DNA of 64,000 nt from Gillisella taibaishanensis (GCF_001938985.1 NZ_MKIN01000024.1:186407-250406), one strand, 5' to 3'. Shown: positions 9,519 to 19,629, counted from the first letter of the stretch. The notes: generated from the sequence alone by a model not told the origin. Numbers and translations are program-made.

Positions 9519-9674
9519 CTCGCGGTAAAGCCTGGCGCAAGATACAGAGCGGACCATCATGATGATCGGCCTCGCTCCGATGTGAGCGAACCAGCGGACA
9601 CCGCTTGATTGAGGTGCCGCGCAACCAATTTTGCGCCCTTTGACGGGCGCCTGGACCAACGAGGGACTAGCCAG

Positions 9675-12600
9675 ATGCGCATCGAACGTCGTTTCACCAA
9701 GCCCGGCCAGTCGCCCTATGCGGAAATCGATTTCCGCAAGGCGGTGAGCGAAATCAAGAACCCTGATGGTTCAGTGGTCTTCAGGCTGGCGGACATCGAT
9801 GTGCCGACCCAGTTCAGCCAGGTGGCGGCCGACATTCTCGCGCAGAAATATTTCCGCAAGGCCGGCGTGCCCAAGATCCTGAAAAAGGTCGAGGAAAACG
9901 ACGTTCCTTCTTTCCTCTGGCGTTCTGTTGCCGATGAGAAGGCGATGAAGGACCTGCCCGAAGACGAGCGTTATGGCTCGGAAACCGATGCGCGCCAAGT
10001 CTTCTCTCGTCTGGCCGGCACCTGGACCTACTGGGGCTGGAAGGGCAAGTATTTCACCTCGGAAGAAGATGCGCTCGCCTTCCGCGACGAGCTTGCCTAT
10101 ATGCTCGCCACCCAGCGCGTTGCGCCGAATTCGCCGCAATGGTTCAACACCGGCCTGCACTGGGCCTATGGCATCGATGGCCCCGGCCAGGGCCATTTCT
10201 ATGTCGATCCCTTCACCGGCAAGCTCACCAAGTCCAAGTCGGCCTATGAGCATCCCCAGCCGCATGCCTGCTTCATCCAGTCCGTCGAAGACGATCTGGT
10301 CAACGAAGGCGGCATCATGGACCTGTGGGTGCGCGAAGCCCGTCTGTTCAAGTATGGCTCCGGCACTGGCTCCAACTTCTCCTATCTGCGCGGCGAGGGC
10401 GAAAAGCTTTCCGGCGGCGGCCGTTCGTCCGGCCTGATGTCCTTCCTGAAGATCGGCGACCGCGCCGCTGGCGCCATCAAGTCCGGCGGCACCACCCGCC
10501 GCGCCGCCAAGATGGTGGTTGTCGATATCGACCATCCGGATATTGAAAACTACATCGATTGGAAGGTGAAGGAAGAGCAGAAGGTTGCCGCTCTCGTCAC
10601 CGGTTCCAAGATCGTCGCCAAGCACCTGAAGGCGATCATGAAGGCCTGCGTCAATTGCTCGGCCGACAATGATGCCTGCTTCGACCCGAATGAAAACCCG
10701 GCCCTGAAGCGCGAAATCCGCGCTGCCAAGAAGGATATGGTGCCGGAAAACTACGTCAAGCGCGTCATCCAGTTCGCCAAGCAGGGTTACAAGGATCTTG
10801 AGTTCAAGACCTATGACACCGACTGGGATTCGGAAGCCTATCTGACCGTCTCCGGCCAGAACTCCAACAATTCCGTTTCCTTGAGGGATGACTTCCTGCG
10901 CGCCGTCGAAGACGATGGCACCTGGAACCTGACCGCCCGTAAGGACGGCAAGGTGCTGAAGACGCTGAAGGCACGCGATCTCTGGGAAAAGATTTCCTAC
11001 GCCGCCTGGGCCTCTGCCGATCCGGGCCTGCATTTCAACACGACCATGAACGACTGGCACACTTGCCCGGCGGCCGGCCCGATCCGCGCCTCCAATCCAT
11101 GCTCGGAATACATGTTCCTTGATGACACCGCCTGCAACCTGGCTTCGCTGAACCTGTTGCAGTTCAAGGATGCCAAGACCAAGAAGATCGACATCGCTGA
11201 TTACGAACATGCCGTGCGTCTTTGGACGGTCGTGCTCGAAGTCTCCGTGATGATGGCGCAGTTCCCGTCGCGCCAGATCGCCGAACTGTCCTACGAATAC
11301 CGCACGCTCGGCCTTGGCTACGCCAACATCGGCGGCCTGCTGATGTCGACGGGCATCCCTTATGACTCGGCTGAAGGCCGCGCCATCTGCGGTGCGCTGA
11401 CGGCGATCATGACCGGCGTCTCCTATGCCACGTCTGCCGAAATCGCCTCCGAGCTTGGCCCGTTCCCGGGCTATGGTCCGAACCGCGACAACATGCTGCG
11501 CGTCATCCGCAACCACCGCCGCGCCGCCCATGGCCAAGCCAAGGGCTATGAAGGCCTGTCGGTCGATCCGGTTCCGCTGGTTCACAGCGACTGCACCGAT
11601 CCTGATCTGATTGCCCATGCCAAGGCTGCCTGGGACAAGGCGCTGGAACTGGGTGAGAAGCATGGCTACCGCAATGCCCAGGTTTCCGTTATCGCGCCGA
11701 CCGGCACGATCGGCCTCGTCATGGATTGCGACACCACGGGCATCGAGCCGGACTTCGCGCTGGTGAAGTTCAAGAAGCTGGCCGGCGGCGGCTACTTCAA
11801 GATCATCAACCGCGCCGTGCCGGAAGCCCTGCGCACGCTCGGCTACACCGAAAGCCAGATTGCCGAGATTGAGGCCTATGCCGTCGGCCATGGCAATCTC
11901 AACCAGGCACCGGGCGTCAACCCCGGCTCGCTGAAGGCCAAGGGCTTTACGGATGAGAAGATCGAAGCCGTCAACGCCGCGCTCGGCGCTGCCTTCGACA
12001 TCAAGTTTGTCTTCAACCAGTGGACGCTCGGCGCTGATTTCCTGAAGGAAAGCCTTGGCGTGTCCGACGAGCAGCTGACCGACATGAGCTTCAACCTGCT
12101 GGAGCACATGGGCTTTGCCAAGAAGGACATCGAAGCCGCCAACATCCATGTCTGCGGTGCGATGACGCTGGAAGGCGCCCCGTTCCTGAAAAACGAGCAT
12201 CTGGCCGTCTTCGATTGCGCCAATCCTTGCGGCAAAATCGGCAAGCGCTATCTCTCGGTCGAAAGCCATATCCACATGATGGCGGCCGCCCAGCCGTTCA
12301 TCTCGGGTGCGATTTCCAAGACGATCAATATGCCGAACGAAGCGACCGTCGAAGATTGCGGCGCAGCCTATATGCTGTCCTGGAAGCTTGCGCTGAAGGC
12401 CAATGCACTCTACCGCGATGGCTCCAAGCTCAGCCAGCCGCTGAACTCCTCGCTGATCGAAGACGAGGATGACGAGGACGCCGTTGAGGAGCTGCTGGCT
12501 CAGCCGCAGGCTGCCCAGGCCGTGACCATCACCGAACGCATCGTTGAACGGATCGTCGAGCGCATCGTGCGCGAACAGGAAAAGCTGCCGACCCGCCGGA

Positions 12601-13460
12601 AGGGTTATACCCAGAAGGCCAAGATCGGTGGTCACACCATCTTCCTGCGCACCGGCGAATATGACGACGGTCGTCTCGGCGAAATCTTCCTTGACATGAA
12701 CAAGGAAGGCTCGGCCCTACGTGCCTTCATCAACAACTTCGCCATCTCGGTGTCGCTCGGCTTGCAATATGGCGTACCGCTGGAAGAATATGTCGATGCC
12801 TTCACCTTCACCAAGTTCGAACCGGCAGGCATGGTGACCGGCAACGACGCCATCAAGAACGCCACGTCGATCCTCGACTACGTGTTCCGCGAACTGGCGA
12901 TCTCCTATCTTGGCCGCAACGACCTCGCTCATGTCGATACGTCGGACTTCTCCACCACGGCACTTGGCCGCGGCGTGAAGGAAGGCAAGGCTGACGTTGT
13001 CTCCAAGGGCTTGACCCGTGGCTACAAGCCGACCCTGGTCTCCAGCACCTCTGTCTCGACCACCCAGGGCGGCTCTGCCGAACCGCGCGGCGCGGCAACC
13101 GGTGCACCGGCTAAGGCCTCGGCCACCGTCGCATCCTTCTCAGGCAGCGCTGCCCGCAAGCTTGAAGTGACTACGGCGGTCTCCACCTCGGAAGTCGTAT
13201 CCTTCAAGCGTGACTACGAGGAACGCGCCGCCGAACTGGTCGAGGAAATGGCTACCGAAACCCTGTTCTCTGACGCTGCCGCAGACGACGCCGAAGCCGC
13301 CAAGGCCGAAGCCAAAAAGGTAGAAGCCGCCCGCCGCATGCGCTCCATCGCACAAGGCTACACGGGCAACATGTGCTCTGAGTGCCAGAACTTCACGATG
13401 GTCCGCAACGGGACCTGCGAGAAGTGCGACACGTGCGGTGCAACGAGCGGATGCAGCTGA
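9675..13460 (+). CDS. nrdJ: Vitamin B12-dependent (class II) ribonucleotide reductase
   Basis: A 1261-residue adenosylcobalamin-dependent ribonucleotide reductase that makes deoxyribonucleotides independently of oxygen. The core has the barrel motifs [20 protein letters not shown] (about 268-287), NPCSE (474-478, with a catalytic cysteine) and APTGTIGL (about 674). A charged linker near 950-980 ([12 protein letters not shown]) leads to a second conserved block. The protein ends in a cysteine-rich zinc-ribbon tail from about residue 1233 ([16 protein letters not shown]), which shuttles reducing equivalents. The ATG at 9675 matches the family N-terminus [11 protein letters not shown]; upstream in-frame codons are not conserved-looking. 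NrdR-like boxes upstream suggest control by dNTP status. Cobalamin synthesis is represented in the window by cobQ. Confidence 0.97.
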   Translation: MRIERRFTKPGQSPYAEIDFRKAVSEIKNPDGSVVFRLADIDVPTQFSQVAADILAQKYFRKAGVPKILKKVEENDVPSFLWRSVADEKAMKDLPEDERYGSETDARQVFSRLAGTWTYWGWKGKYFTSEEDALAFRDELAYMLATQRVAPNSPQWFNTGLHWAYGIDGPGQGHFYVDPFTGKLTKSKSAYEHPQPHACFIQSVEDDLVNEGGIMDLWVREARLFKYGSGTGSNFSYLRGEGEKLSGGGRSSGLMSFLKIGDRAAGAIKSGGTTRRAAKMVVVDIDHPDIENYIDWKVKEEQKVAALVTGSKIVAKHLKAIMKACVNCSADNDACFDPNENPALKREIRAAKKDMVPENYVKRVIQFAKQGYKDLEFKTYDTDWDSEAYLTVSGQNSNNSVSLRDDFLRAVEDDGTWNLTARKDGKVLKTLKARDLWEKISYAAWASADPGLHFNTTMNDWHTCPAAGPIRASNPCSEYMFLDDTACNLASLNLLQFKDAKTKKIDIADYEHAVRLWTVVLEVSVMMAQFPSRQIAELSYEYRTLGLGYANIGGLLMSTGIPYDSAEGRAICGALTAIMTGVSYATSAEIASELGPFPGYGPNRDNMLRVIRNHRRAAHGQAKGYEGLSVDPVPLVHSDCTDPDLIAHAKAAWDKALELGEKHGYRNAQVSVIAPTGTIGLVMDCDTTGIEPDFALVKFKKLAGGGYFKIINRAVPEALRTLGYTESQIAEIEAYAVGHGNLNQAPGVNPGSLKAKGFTDEKIEAVNAALGAAFDIKFVFNQWTLGADFLKESLGVSDEQLTDMSFNLLEHMGFAKKDIEAANIHVCGAMTLEGAPFLKNEHLAVFDCANPCGKIGKRYLSVESHIHMMAAAQPFISGAISKTINMPNEATVEDCGAAYMLSWKLALKANALYRDGSKLSQPLNSSLIEDEDDEDAVEELLAQPQAAQAVTITERIVERIVERIVREQEKLPTRRKGYTQKAKIGGHTIFLRTGEYDDGRLGEIFLDMNKEGSALRAFINNFAISVSLGLQYGVPLEEYVDAFTFTKFEPAGMVTGNDAIKNATSILDYVFRELAISYLGRNDLAHVDTSDFSTTALGRGVKEGKADVVSKGLTRGYKPTLVSSTSVSTTQGGSAEPRGAATGAPAKASATVASFSGSAARKLEVTTAVSTSEVVSFKRDYEERAAELVEEMATETLFSDAAADDAEAAKAEAKKVEAARRMRSIAQGYTGNMCSECQNFTMVRNGTCEKCDTCGATSGCS

Positions 13461-13515
13461 TTTAGCTGAATAAAGACGAGGAAGACTGTTCTTCGTTGCT
13501 TATCTTCCAAAACAA

Positions 13516-13547
13516 AGCCGTGGTGATTAATCTTCACCACGGCTTTT
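13516..13547 (+). terminator. Rho-independent terminator after nrdJ
   Basis: An 11-bp perfect stem, AGCCGTGGTGA and TCACCACGGCT, with a 7-base loop, followed by TTT. Confidence 0.8.
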
Positions 13548-13578
13548 CGATTCAGTCACTTGCAAAAAGGAATATCCA

Positions 13579-14223
13579 TTGGGCATCGTTTCTGCCTTTC
13601 GCAACCGGAATCCGAAATGGGCGGCAGGATTGGCGCTTTTTCTCTCCCCGTCTGTTGCCACGTTTTATCTCGGTAGAGGCCGCTTAGGACTTCTATATGT
13701 TCTTGCCGACCTCCTTGTCGGAAACGTATTTCTGTTTGCTCTGAAATATTACGGAATTTTCCAACCGGCTCTCATCTTTGCTGCTGTGATCATTGCGTAT
13801 CGAGCCGGCGCAAGCGTTCATGTTTATATGATCGCGTCACGTCAGCCGCCTCTTGGTCGCTATCCGTGGTTCGCTCGTTTTCATAATGTGTTGTTGCTGT
13901 TGTATATTGCGCCGCTTGTTATCGCCTTGGCGATCAGAAACATTGTCGTACAGCCGTTCACAATTCCTTCTGGGTCGATGCTGCCGACTGCACAAGTGGG
14001 AGACTACGTGTTCGCTGAAAAGCTGACTTACGGCATGAGCCAATACTCGGTCTTTGGCGGTTTGGGCCCCGGAATCCGCATTGGGGGCCGTTTACCAGGC
14101 AGAGGAGAAATTGTCGCTTTCGCGCTTCCTTCCAATCCGCGTCAAGATTGGATCAGTCGCGTTATTGGTTTGCCGGGCGATCGCATTCAGATGCGTGGCG
14201 GCCGACTGTTTATAAATGGATGA
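13579..14223 (+). pseudogene. Signal peptidase I-like (S26) membrane protein, 3'-truncated
   Basis: The 214-residue product starts with a polytopic region (roughly four hydrophobic helices in the first 125 residues) not found in standard LepB. It then has the S26 active-site motif IPSGSMLPT with the nucleophile Ser133, and box D as DWISRVIGLPGD at 190-201. In canonical type I signal peptidases the general-base lysine is in the position of Ser193 (compare the usual YIKRVxGLPGD), so the catalytic lysine appears absent. The frame ends at 14223, immediately after FING, about where the fold should continue into box E, because foreign sequence begins there. Start is TTG, supported by AAAAGGA upstream. 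Base composition is lower in GC than the neighbours. Probably non-functional. Confidence 0.75.
14220..14221. other. Recombination (deletion) junction joining two broken convergent genes
   Basis: The plus-strand signal peptidase-like gene keeps family-like sequence up to 14220. The minus-strand methyltransferase keeps family-like sequence down to about 14220 (ending ISIWSH), and both then run into the other gene's antisense. No repeats, transposase or attachment site flank the point. The simplest reading is a deletion that removed both 3' ends. Confidence 0.65.
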
Positions 14224-14897
14224 GACCATATAGAAATGGCGGTGACACCATTAAAATAGCCATCGGGAAAGTCGACCGGCGGTTCTACGTTGGATACCTT
14301 GAAAGTGGCGCCTTCAATGTTCTTGGACGCCCAGTCGATCGACGACTTGATCGGATCGACCCCAAAAAACTGGCTGTCAGGTTCTGCCGCTTTGAGGATA
14401 CGGGTCAACGATCCAGACGAGCAGCCGAAATCAAGATATTTACCAGCGCTCAAAAATTCGATACCGACCTTTTTGAGTATAGAGCCAACCATGTTAGCCG
14501 AGTAGGTGTCCCCGACATAAATGTTCCCACGTTGCATGCGGTGAATATTTTCAGGAGGATTAACGATCGAAAGGCCCATCTTGGATCGGATCTCTTCAGA
14601 GACGTATGCCCCTTGGACAATCATCGCGTCGACAGAAACATCGTCTCGGCCTCCGAACACTTTCTGCTTTATTAATAAAATATCGTCAGGCGAGAGGCGC
14701 GCCAAGATTTTTTGACCCATAACCTCTTCGTGCGAACTGACTTCAGACGCAACATCGAGACACGATCTGATAATCCGTGCGAGCACGTCTCGGTCTTCTA
14801 TCAAGTCGACGATAGGACGGTAGGTTGATTTAGGTGCAGGTAGCCAAACATGCTGATCAAAAGAGATTTCCAGATCATATGGATTTCTAGAATTCAT
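14220..14897 (-). pseudogene. Class I SAM-dependent methyltransferase, C-terminally truncated
   Basis: About 226 residues of a class I methyltransferase remain. A 150-residue N-terminal region of unknown fold precedes motif I, LDFGCSSGSLTRIL, which binds S-adenosylmethionine, and the acidic end of beta2, FFGVDP. A segment PDGYFNGVTAISIWSH follows, after which the family would normally continue with the substrate-side strands. The open frame runs on to 14187, but those last residues are antisense of the signal peptidase gene. The start ATG at 14897 fits the reading. Base composition is lower in GC than the surroundings, as for horizontally acquired DNA. Substrate unknown. Confidence 0.65.
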
Positions 14898-14953
14898 TGA
14901 GGCGCCCCTGATAGTACCCGCATAAGGAGTGACGACTTAGAAGTCAAATCGTC

Positions 14954-15070
14954 CTATGTCAAGGCGAGTGCTAGCGTGTGGAATCCGCGCAGATCCTTGT
15001 TCTTGCGAGCAAATTCATATTCGTACGCCAAGATTTTTTGCTCCATCGGAGGTGAGGCTCGATGCACCAT
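14954..15070 (-). pseudogene. Short frame, possibly the 3' remnant of a lost gene
   Basis: A 38-codon frame on the minus strand upstream of the methyltransferase. It ends in a natural-looking polar C-terminus (EQKILAYEYEFARKNKDLRG then a hydrophobic end). There is no ribosome binding site, and the frame continues upstream only to a stop near 15137. Together with the truncated genes next to it, it may be debris of the same island. Family not recognised. Confidence 0.25.
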
Positions 15071-15338
15071 CACCGGTATTATCAGGCGACTGAAGCTACT
15101 CGTAGCACGACAGTTCACCCTAACGTCTCGTACTCAGCGCTCCAACATTACGCATTTGTAAGCAAATCCTAACCACCTCCAGCCCAGCGCGCCACGTTTT
15201 CACCGTATTGCAGGGCGCTAATCTGCGCCCAGACGGTGTTGAAGCAGCAGATCAGAGCCTGACCGGACCCCGATGTTGTTTCCTGTCCGGCGTGGCTCCT
15301 CTGCCAGATCGATGATGATTGGTGCGATGGAGGTTGGC
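15071..15338. other. Intergenic region before the DUF1800 gene
   Basis: The rest of a 440-base stretch (14898-15338) without a convincing complete gene. Composition shifts from lower to typical GC at about 15180, marking the probable right edge of the disturbed segment. Confidence 0.35.
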
Positions 15339-17096
15339 GTGACGCTTTCTCATGCAACAATGGCGGCGATCCGCTACGGTTACGGCTTGCGGCCGAGTGA
15401 TGCGCCGGTGCCGGATGCCGATGCGCTGTTGCGGGAATTGGATGAGGCGGCCAATCAGCCGCCGCTGTTTCCGCTCGAAGGGCTGGAAGGCCGGCGCCAG
15501 ACGCTTGTCGACTATTTCAATCTGCGCAAACAGGTCGAGGATCTGCGCAAGGCTGGCAAGCCTTTCGGCGATCAGGACAAGGGGCTGAATCGCGAGGCTG
15601 ATGATCGGTTCAAGGCCGATGTTTCTGCCCGGATCGCTCAGGCTGCGACCTCTCCCTATGGCTTTCACGAGCGGCTTGCGAGCTTTTGGCTCAATCATTT
15701 CACCGTCAGTGCCGACAAGAGCACGGAGATGAAACTGATCGTGCCGCTTTACGAGGCGGAGGCGATTAGGCCGCATTTGAATGGGCATTTTTCCACGCTA
15801 CTGAAGGAAGTGTCGCTGCATCCGGCCATGCTGATCTTTCTCGATCAGGCGCAGTCCATCGGCCCCAATTCCAAAATCGGGCTGAAGCGCAAGGAAGGCG
15901 GTTCCAACGAGAATTTTGCTCGTGAGGTCATGGAATTGCACACGCTTGGCGTTGGCACCGGCTATACCCAGAATGATGTACGGCAGATGTCGCTGCTGTT
16001 GACAGGCCTGACTTTCGACAGGCTGGCGGTGGCCGCTGGCTTCGATGCCAATCGCGCGGAGCCCGGCAGCTTCACCGTGCTCGGCAAGACCTATGTCCGC
16101 AGCCCCGAACCCTTCTTGAATGCCGTGGCTGTGCTGGAGGATCTGGCCCGCGATCCACGCACCATGCGCCACATCAGTCGCCAGCTCTACAGTCACTTCA
16201 TCAGCGAGACGCCCGATGAGGCGACGATCGACGCCATGGTGGCGGTGTGGAAGCAGACCGATGGTCATTTGCCTTCTGTTTATCGGACGCTGCTGCAGGC
16301 AAATGCGGCCTGGGATGAACCGGGCCAGAAATTCAAGCTACCCTTCGATTATGTCGTATCGACCTTGCGGGCCGTTGGCGCATCGAAGGACGATATTATG
16401 GGCGAGGACGGGAAGCCGCTAGGCCCTGTCGTGATGCCGAAGCCGGATGAAGAGGCCAATGCGACGCCAGGCCAGGCCCAAGGGCAGGGGCAGGGGATGA
16501 TGGCTCAGCCCGCCTCCGTCATGCCGGCTTCCGCTCCAGCGCCTGCACAGGCTCCAGCGGCGGGCGGCGCAATGGCGCCAGCAGCAATGGCCAAAGTTGG
16601 TGCGGCAGCCGTGGCTGGAGCCAACAGCATGGCAGGCCCCGCGCAACCGCAAAACCCGGCGGGAAAGCCTCAGCAAAAGCAGCCGCTCGGCCGCCAGGCC
16701 TGGCAGATGATCGCCACGCTTGGCCAACCCGTCTGGCGGCCGAGCGACGCCGCGGGCTTTTCCGATAAGTCCGACCATTGGTTCAGCGCCGCCCAAATGA
16801 CCCAGCGCATCCAATGGGCGCGGCGGCTCGTCAACCAGATGGCCGGGCAAATGGCCAATCAGGTGGCAAGTCAGTCACCGACTCAGATGCCCAATCAGTC
16901 TGCCCCAGCCAATTCTGGACAAATGTCGGGGCAGGGCGGCGGGCCGGCCGGTAATAGGGCTGATCCGCGCGTCTTCGTAGAGACCGCACTTGCCGATTAT
17001 GCCCGCGACGACACGATCCGCGTGGCAAGCCAGGCGCCGAACCGCCAGTCGGGCCTGATGATGACGCTGGTCTCACCTGAGTTCAACAGACGCTAA
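15339..17096 (+). CDS. DUF1800 family protein
   Basis: A 585-residue DUF1800 protein. Family features include the N-terminal RYGYGLRP segment, ERLASFWLNHFTVS near residue 110, and NENFAREVMELHTLGVGTGYTQNDV near 190-214. The function of the family is not established. Two low-complexity insertions stand out: an A/P/Q/G/M-rich stretch at about 380-450, and an N/Q/S/G-rich stretch at about 500-545 with repeated QMANQ-like units. The GTG at 15339 is chosen because GGAGG ends 5 bases upstream; upstream ATGs have no such site. It is followed after 49 bases by the DUF1501 gene, its usual partner, suggesting an operon. Confidence 0.85.
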   Translation: MTLSHATMAAIRYGYGLRPSDAPVPDADALLRELDEAANQPPLFPLEGLEGRRQTLVDYFNLRKQVEDLRKAGKPFGDQDKGLNREADDRFKADVSARIAQAATSPYGFHERLASFWLNHFTVSADKSTEMKLIVPLYEAEAIRPHLNGHFSTLLKEVSLHPAMLIFLDQAQSIGPNSKIGLKRKEGGSNENFAREVMELHTLGVGTGYTQNDVRQMSLLLTGLTFDRLAVAAGFDANRAEPGSFTVLGKTYVRSPEPFLNAVAVLEDLARDPRTMRHISRQLYSHFISETPDEATIDAMVAVWKQTDGHLPSVYRTLLQANAAWDEPGQKFKLPFDYVVSTLRAVGASKDDIMGEDGKPLGPVVMPKPDEEANATPGQAQGQGQGMMAQPASVMPASAPAPAQAPAAGGAMAPAAMAKVGAAAVAGANSMAGPAQPQNPAGKPQQKQPLGRQAWQMIATLGQPVWRPSDAAGFSDKSDHWFSAAQMTQRIQWARRLVNQMAGQMANQVASQSPTQMPNQSAPANSGQMSGQGGGPAGNRADPRVFVETALADYARDDTIRVASQAPNRQSGLMMTLVSPEFNRR

Positions 17097-17145
17097 TCAT
17101 GTTCATAAGACGGTCACGCCGCATCAGTTGGCGAGGAGGACTATC

Positions 17146-18312
17146 ATGACAGACATGCCCCTTATTCTGTCCCGGCGCGGCTTTCTCGCCTCCGCCTGTT
17201 GCGCTGCGGCCATGCCGCTGGTGACGCCGCTGGCCTATGCCGAAATGCCCGGCGACAATCGCTATGTTGCCATCATCCTGCGCGGGGCCATGGATGGGCT
17301 CGACCTGGTGCAGCCCTACGGCGATCCGGCGCTTAGGATCGCGCGTCCCGAACTGGCGCTGGGCGCCGATCAGGGGCTGATCGATCTCGATAGTTTCTTC
17401 GGGCTCAATCCTGTGGCCGCACCGTTGATGCCCCTGTGGAAGGCGGGCGAGCTTGGCTTCGTCCATGCCGTGTCCACGCCTTACCGCAACATGCGCAGCC
17501 ATTTCGATGGGCAGGACATTCTCGAAGCCGGCGGCATGAACCTGGGCGACAAGGATAGCGGCTGGCTGAACCGTGCCCTGTCGCTGACCAATACGCCTGT
17601 TAAGGCCATCGATATCAGCAGCGCTCGCGAAATCATTCTCTCCGGCCCCAACCCTGCCGATGTCTGGTCGCCGCGCGCCGATATGGCCATGGGTTCGGAT
17701 GAAGTCGGCTTCCTGGTGAGGCTTTATCAAAGTGATCCGCAATTTGCCGCCGTGTTGAAGGAGGCGATCGGAATCGATCAATATACCGACCTGCTCTATA
17801 AGCAACAGAAGCGCGGCGACGGCGTGAAGGATGCGGCGAAAATGGCGGCCTCGCTGCTGAAAGAGCGTTACCGCATCGCCAGCTTCTCGATTACCGGCTG
17901 GGACACGCATGTGCAGCAGAAGAGCAATTTCGCCAATGCCGCCCGCAATCTGACCGACGCTATCCTGACCCTGCGCGATGAACTCGGCCCGGACGCCTGG
18001 CGCAAAACTGCCGTGGTTGCCATGACCGAATTCGGCCGTACCGTGCGGCAAAACGCAAATGCGGGTACGGATCACGGTACTGGCGGCTGTTGCATCATTG
18101 CCGGCGGCGCAATCCGTGGCGGGCATGTCTATGGCAAATGGCCTGGCCTGAAGGATGAGAACCTGCTCGACAACCGCGATCTCAACCCGACCGGCGACGT
18201 AAGGGCGGTTGCGGCGGCGTTGCTGTCCAAACAATTTGGCCTATCCGCCGCAGCCTTGACCGGCACTGTTTTTCCTGGGCTAAGCCAAGATGATCGGCCC
18301 CAATATATTTAA
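17146..18312 (+). CDS. DUF1501 family protein with Tat signal
   Basis: A 388-residue DUF1501 protein. The N-terminus has a twin-arginine signal, SRRGFLASACCAAA, with a probable cleavage after LAYA, so the protein should be exported folded. DUF1501 proteins have an alkaline-phosphatase/sulfatase-like fold, and the conserved GWDTH (near 250) and TEFGRTV (near 290) with DHGTGG are visible. By family knowledge no reaction is established. GAGGAGG precedes the ATG at 17146. It follows the DUF1800 gene, the standard genomic pairing, which implies a common export-linked role. Confidence 0.87.
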   Translation: MTDMPLILSRRGFLASACCAAAMPLVTPLAYAEMPGDNRYVAIILRGAMDGLDLVQPYGDPALRIARPELALGADQGLIDLDSFFGLNPVAAPLMPLWKAGELGFVHAVSTPYRNMRSHFDGQDILEAGGMNLGDKDSGWLNRALSLTNTPVKAIDISSAREIILSGPNPADVWSPRADMAMGSDEVGFLVRLYQSDPQFAAVLKEAIGIDQYTDLLYKQQKRGDGVKDAAKMAASLLKERYRIASFSITGWDTHVQQKSNFANAARNLTDAILTLRDELGPDAWRKTAVVAMTEFGRTVRQNANAGTDHGTGGCCIIAGGAIRGGHVYGKWPGLKDENLLDNRDLNPTGDVRAVAAALLSKQFGLSAAALTGTVFPGLSQDDRPQYI

Positions 18313-18347
18313 GGAAAAAAATGCCCTCGGCACCTGAGTGCCGAGGG
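18313..18347 (-). terminator. Rho-independent terminator of the GlxA-type regulator gene
   Basis: A 10-bp perfect stem, CCCTCGGCAC and GTGCCGAGGG, with a 4-base loop. The A-rich flank on the left reads as a T run on the minus strand. It may also serve the DUF1501 gene from the other side. Confidence 0.8.
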
Positions 18348-18372
18348 TGACAGATATCCGCCGATGCCGACT

Positions 18373-19386
18373 TCAAGCGGCGACGCTTGCCTTGGCAGCT
18401 GCCTGCTTGCGTTCGGCGCGTTCCTGCTGCGGCGAGCGATTGTAGAATTCGCGGTAGCATTTCGAGAAATGCGAGGCCGAGACGAAGCCGCAGGCGACAG
18501 CCACTTCCACGACGGGCATTGACGATTGCACCAGGAGATGCCGGGCGCGGTCCAGTCGGATTTCCAAATAGTAACGGGCAGGGGACCGGCCCATTTCCTG
18601 GCGGAACAGCCGCTCGATCTGGCGACGCGACAGGTCGACCTTATCGGCGATGTCAAGCAGCGACAGCGGCTCGGCGAGACTGGATTCCATCAGTTCGATG
18701 ATCTGCAGCACCTTGTTGTTCTGTACGCCAAGGCGAGCCCTGAGCGGCAGGCGCTGACGGTCGCTGGCCGAGCGTACCCGGTCGGTCAGATGCTGTTCGC
18801 AGACCCGGTTGACGAGACCTTCGCCGAAATCCTGGCCGATCAGGTTCAGCATCATGTCGAGCGAGGCGGTGCCGCCGGCGCAGGTGTAAAGATTGCTGTC
18901 GACCTCATAGAGATCGGCATAAACCTCTGCCTGCGGGAAAGCTTCTGCGAAACCGGGCAGGTTTTCCCAGTGAATCGCACAGCGCTTGCCGTTCAATAGT
19001 CCTGCCTGAGCCAAGATATGGGCGCCGGTGCACAGACTGCCCACGGCGACATTGCGGTTATAGGCTTCGCGCAGCCATGCGTTGACCGATTTGTTGTTGA
19101 ACTCTTCAACGAACACGCCGGAACAGACGATTGCCATATTCGGTCGGCTTTCGCCTGAGAGAAACCGCCGTTCGTCCGCGAGCGACGAATCGACCTCGAT
19201 TGAGATGCCTGATGACGACGAAACCTTGGCGCCATCCACCGAACAGAGCCTCCATTCATAGGCATCATAGCCTAGCATGCGGTTGGCAATGCGCAGGGTC
19301 TCAATGGCGCCGGCGAACGGCAGTAGCGTGAAATTCGGAACAAGGAAAAAAACGATGTTACGTTTTTTGATAGGCAATTTGCTCAT
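18373..19386 (-). CDS. GlxA family transcriptional regulator (DJ-1/PfpI domain plus AraC helix-turn-helix)
   Basis: A 337-residue cytoplasmic regulator. The N-terminal half is a class I amidotransferase/DJ-1-like sensor with a cysteine elbow (SLCTGAHILAQAGLL) near residue 120. The C-terminal third is an AraC-type double helix-turn-helix (LLDIADKVDLSRRQIERLFR, then ACGFVSASHFSKCYREFY). Relatives regulate catabolism of quaternary amines and amino acids such as carnitine, betaine and arginine. That fits loosely with the ABC importer 9 kb away, but the target is not shown by the sequence. The ATG at 19386 begins MSKLPIKKRN; an upstream GTG at 19440 is less likely. Confidence 0.88.
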   Translation of the reverse strand: MSKLPIKKRNIVFFLVPNFTLLPFAGAIETLRIANRMLGYDAYEWRLCSVDGAKVSSSSGISIEVDSSLADERRFLSGESRPNMAIVCSGVFVEEFNNKSVNAWLREAYNRNVAVGSLCTGAHILAQAGLLNGKRCAIHWENLPGFAEAFPQAEVYADLYEVDSNLYTCAGGTASLDMMLNLIGQDFGEGLVNRVCEQHLTDRVRSASDRQRLPLRARLGVQNNKVLQIIELMESSLAEPLSLLDIADKVDLSRRQIERLFRQEMGRSPARYYLEIRLDRARHLLVQSSMPVVEVAVACGFVSASHFSKCYREFYNRSPQQERAERKQAAAKASVAA

Positions 19387-19629
19387 GGCGCCACCGTGCT
19401 GAGAAGATAGGCTAGAATTGACAGTTTTTAAGTTTACCAATAGCTCAAAAACGACAATAGCACGATAGAAACCGACTACAACAACTTGAGGCTTAGTAAG
19501 GCGAACCTTTTATGGGTGAATCACCGGCAGCGCCGCCGCCGGCGAAGGTTCGTAGATATCAGGACACCCATTGAAATCACGGGGTTTTGCCAGAAAAAGC
19601 TGAACCATAAGGGCCAAATCTGGCATTTT

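Noticed and set aside
9229..9624. 131-codon minus-strand frame in the nrdJ upstream region
   Set aside because: Overlaps the regulatory boxes, has no ribosome binding site and no protein-like pattern.
8922..9674. Cobalamin riboswitch before nrdJ
   Set aside because: Searched for a B12-box-like GCC-GGAGACC segment and found none; NrdR-like boxes explain the control better.
9771..12635. 954-codon minus-strand frame opposite nrdJ
   Set aside because: Caused by codon bias of nrdJ; no start signal and no recognisable domain.
14187..15270. Insertion sequence or phage integration at the deletion scar
   Set aside because: No transposase, integrase, terminal repeats or tRNA fragment were seen around the junction.
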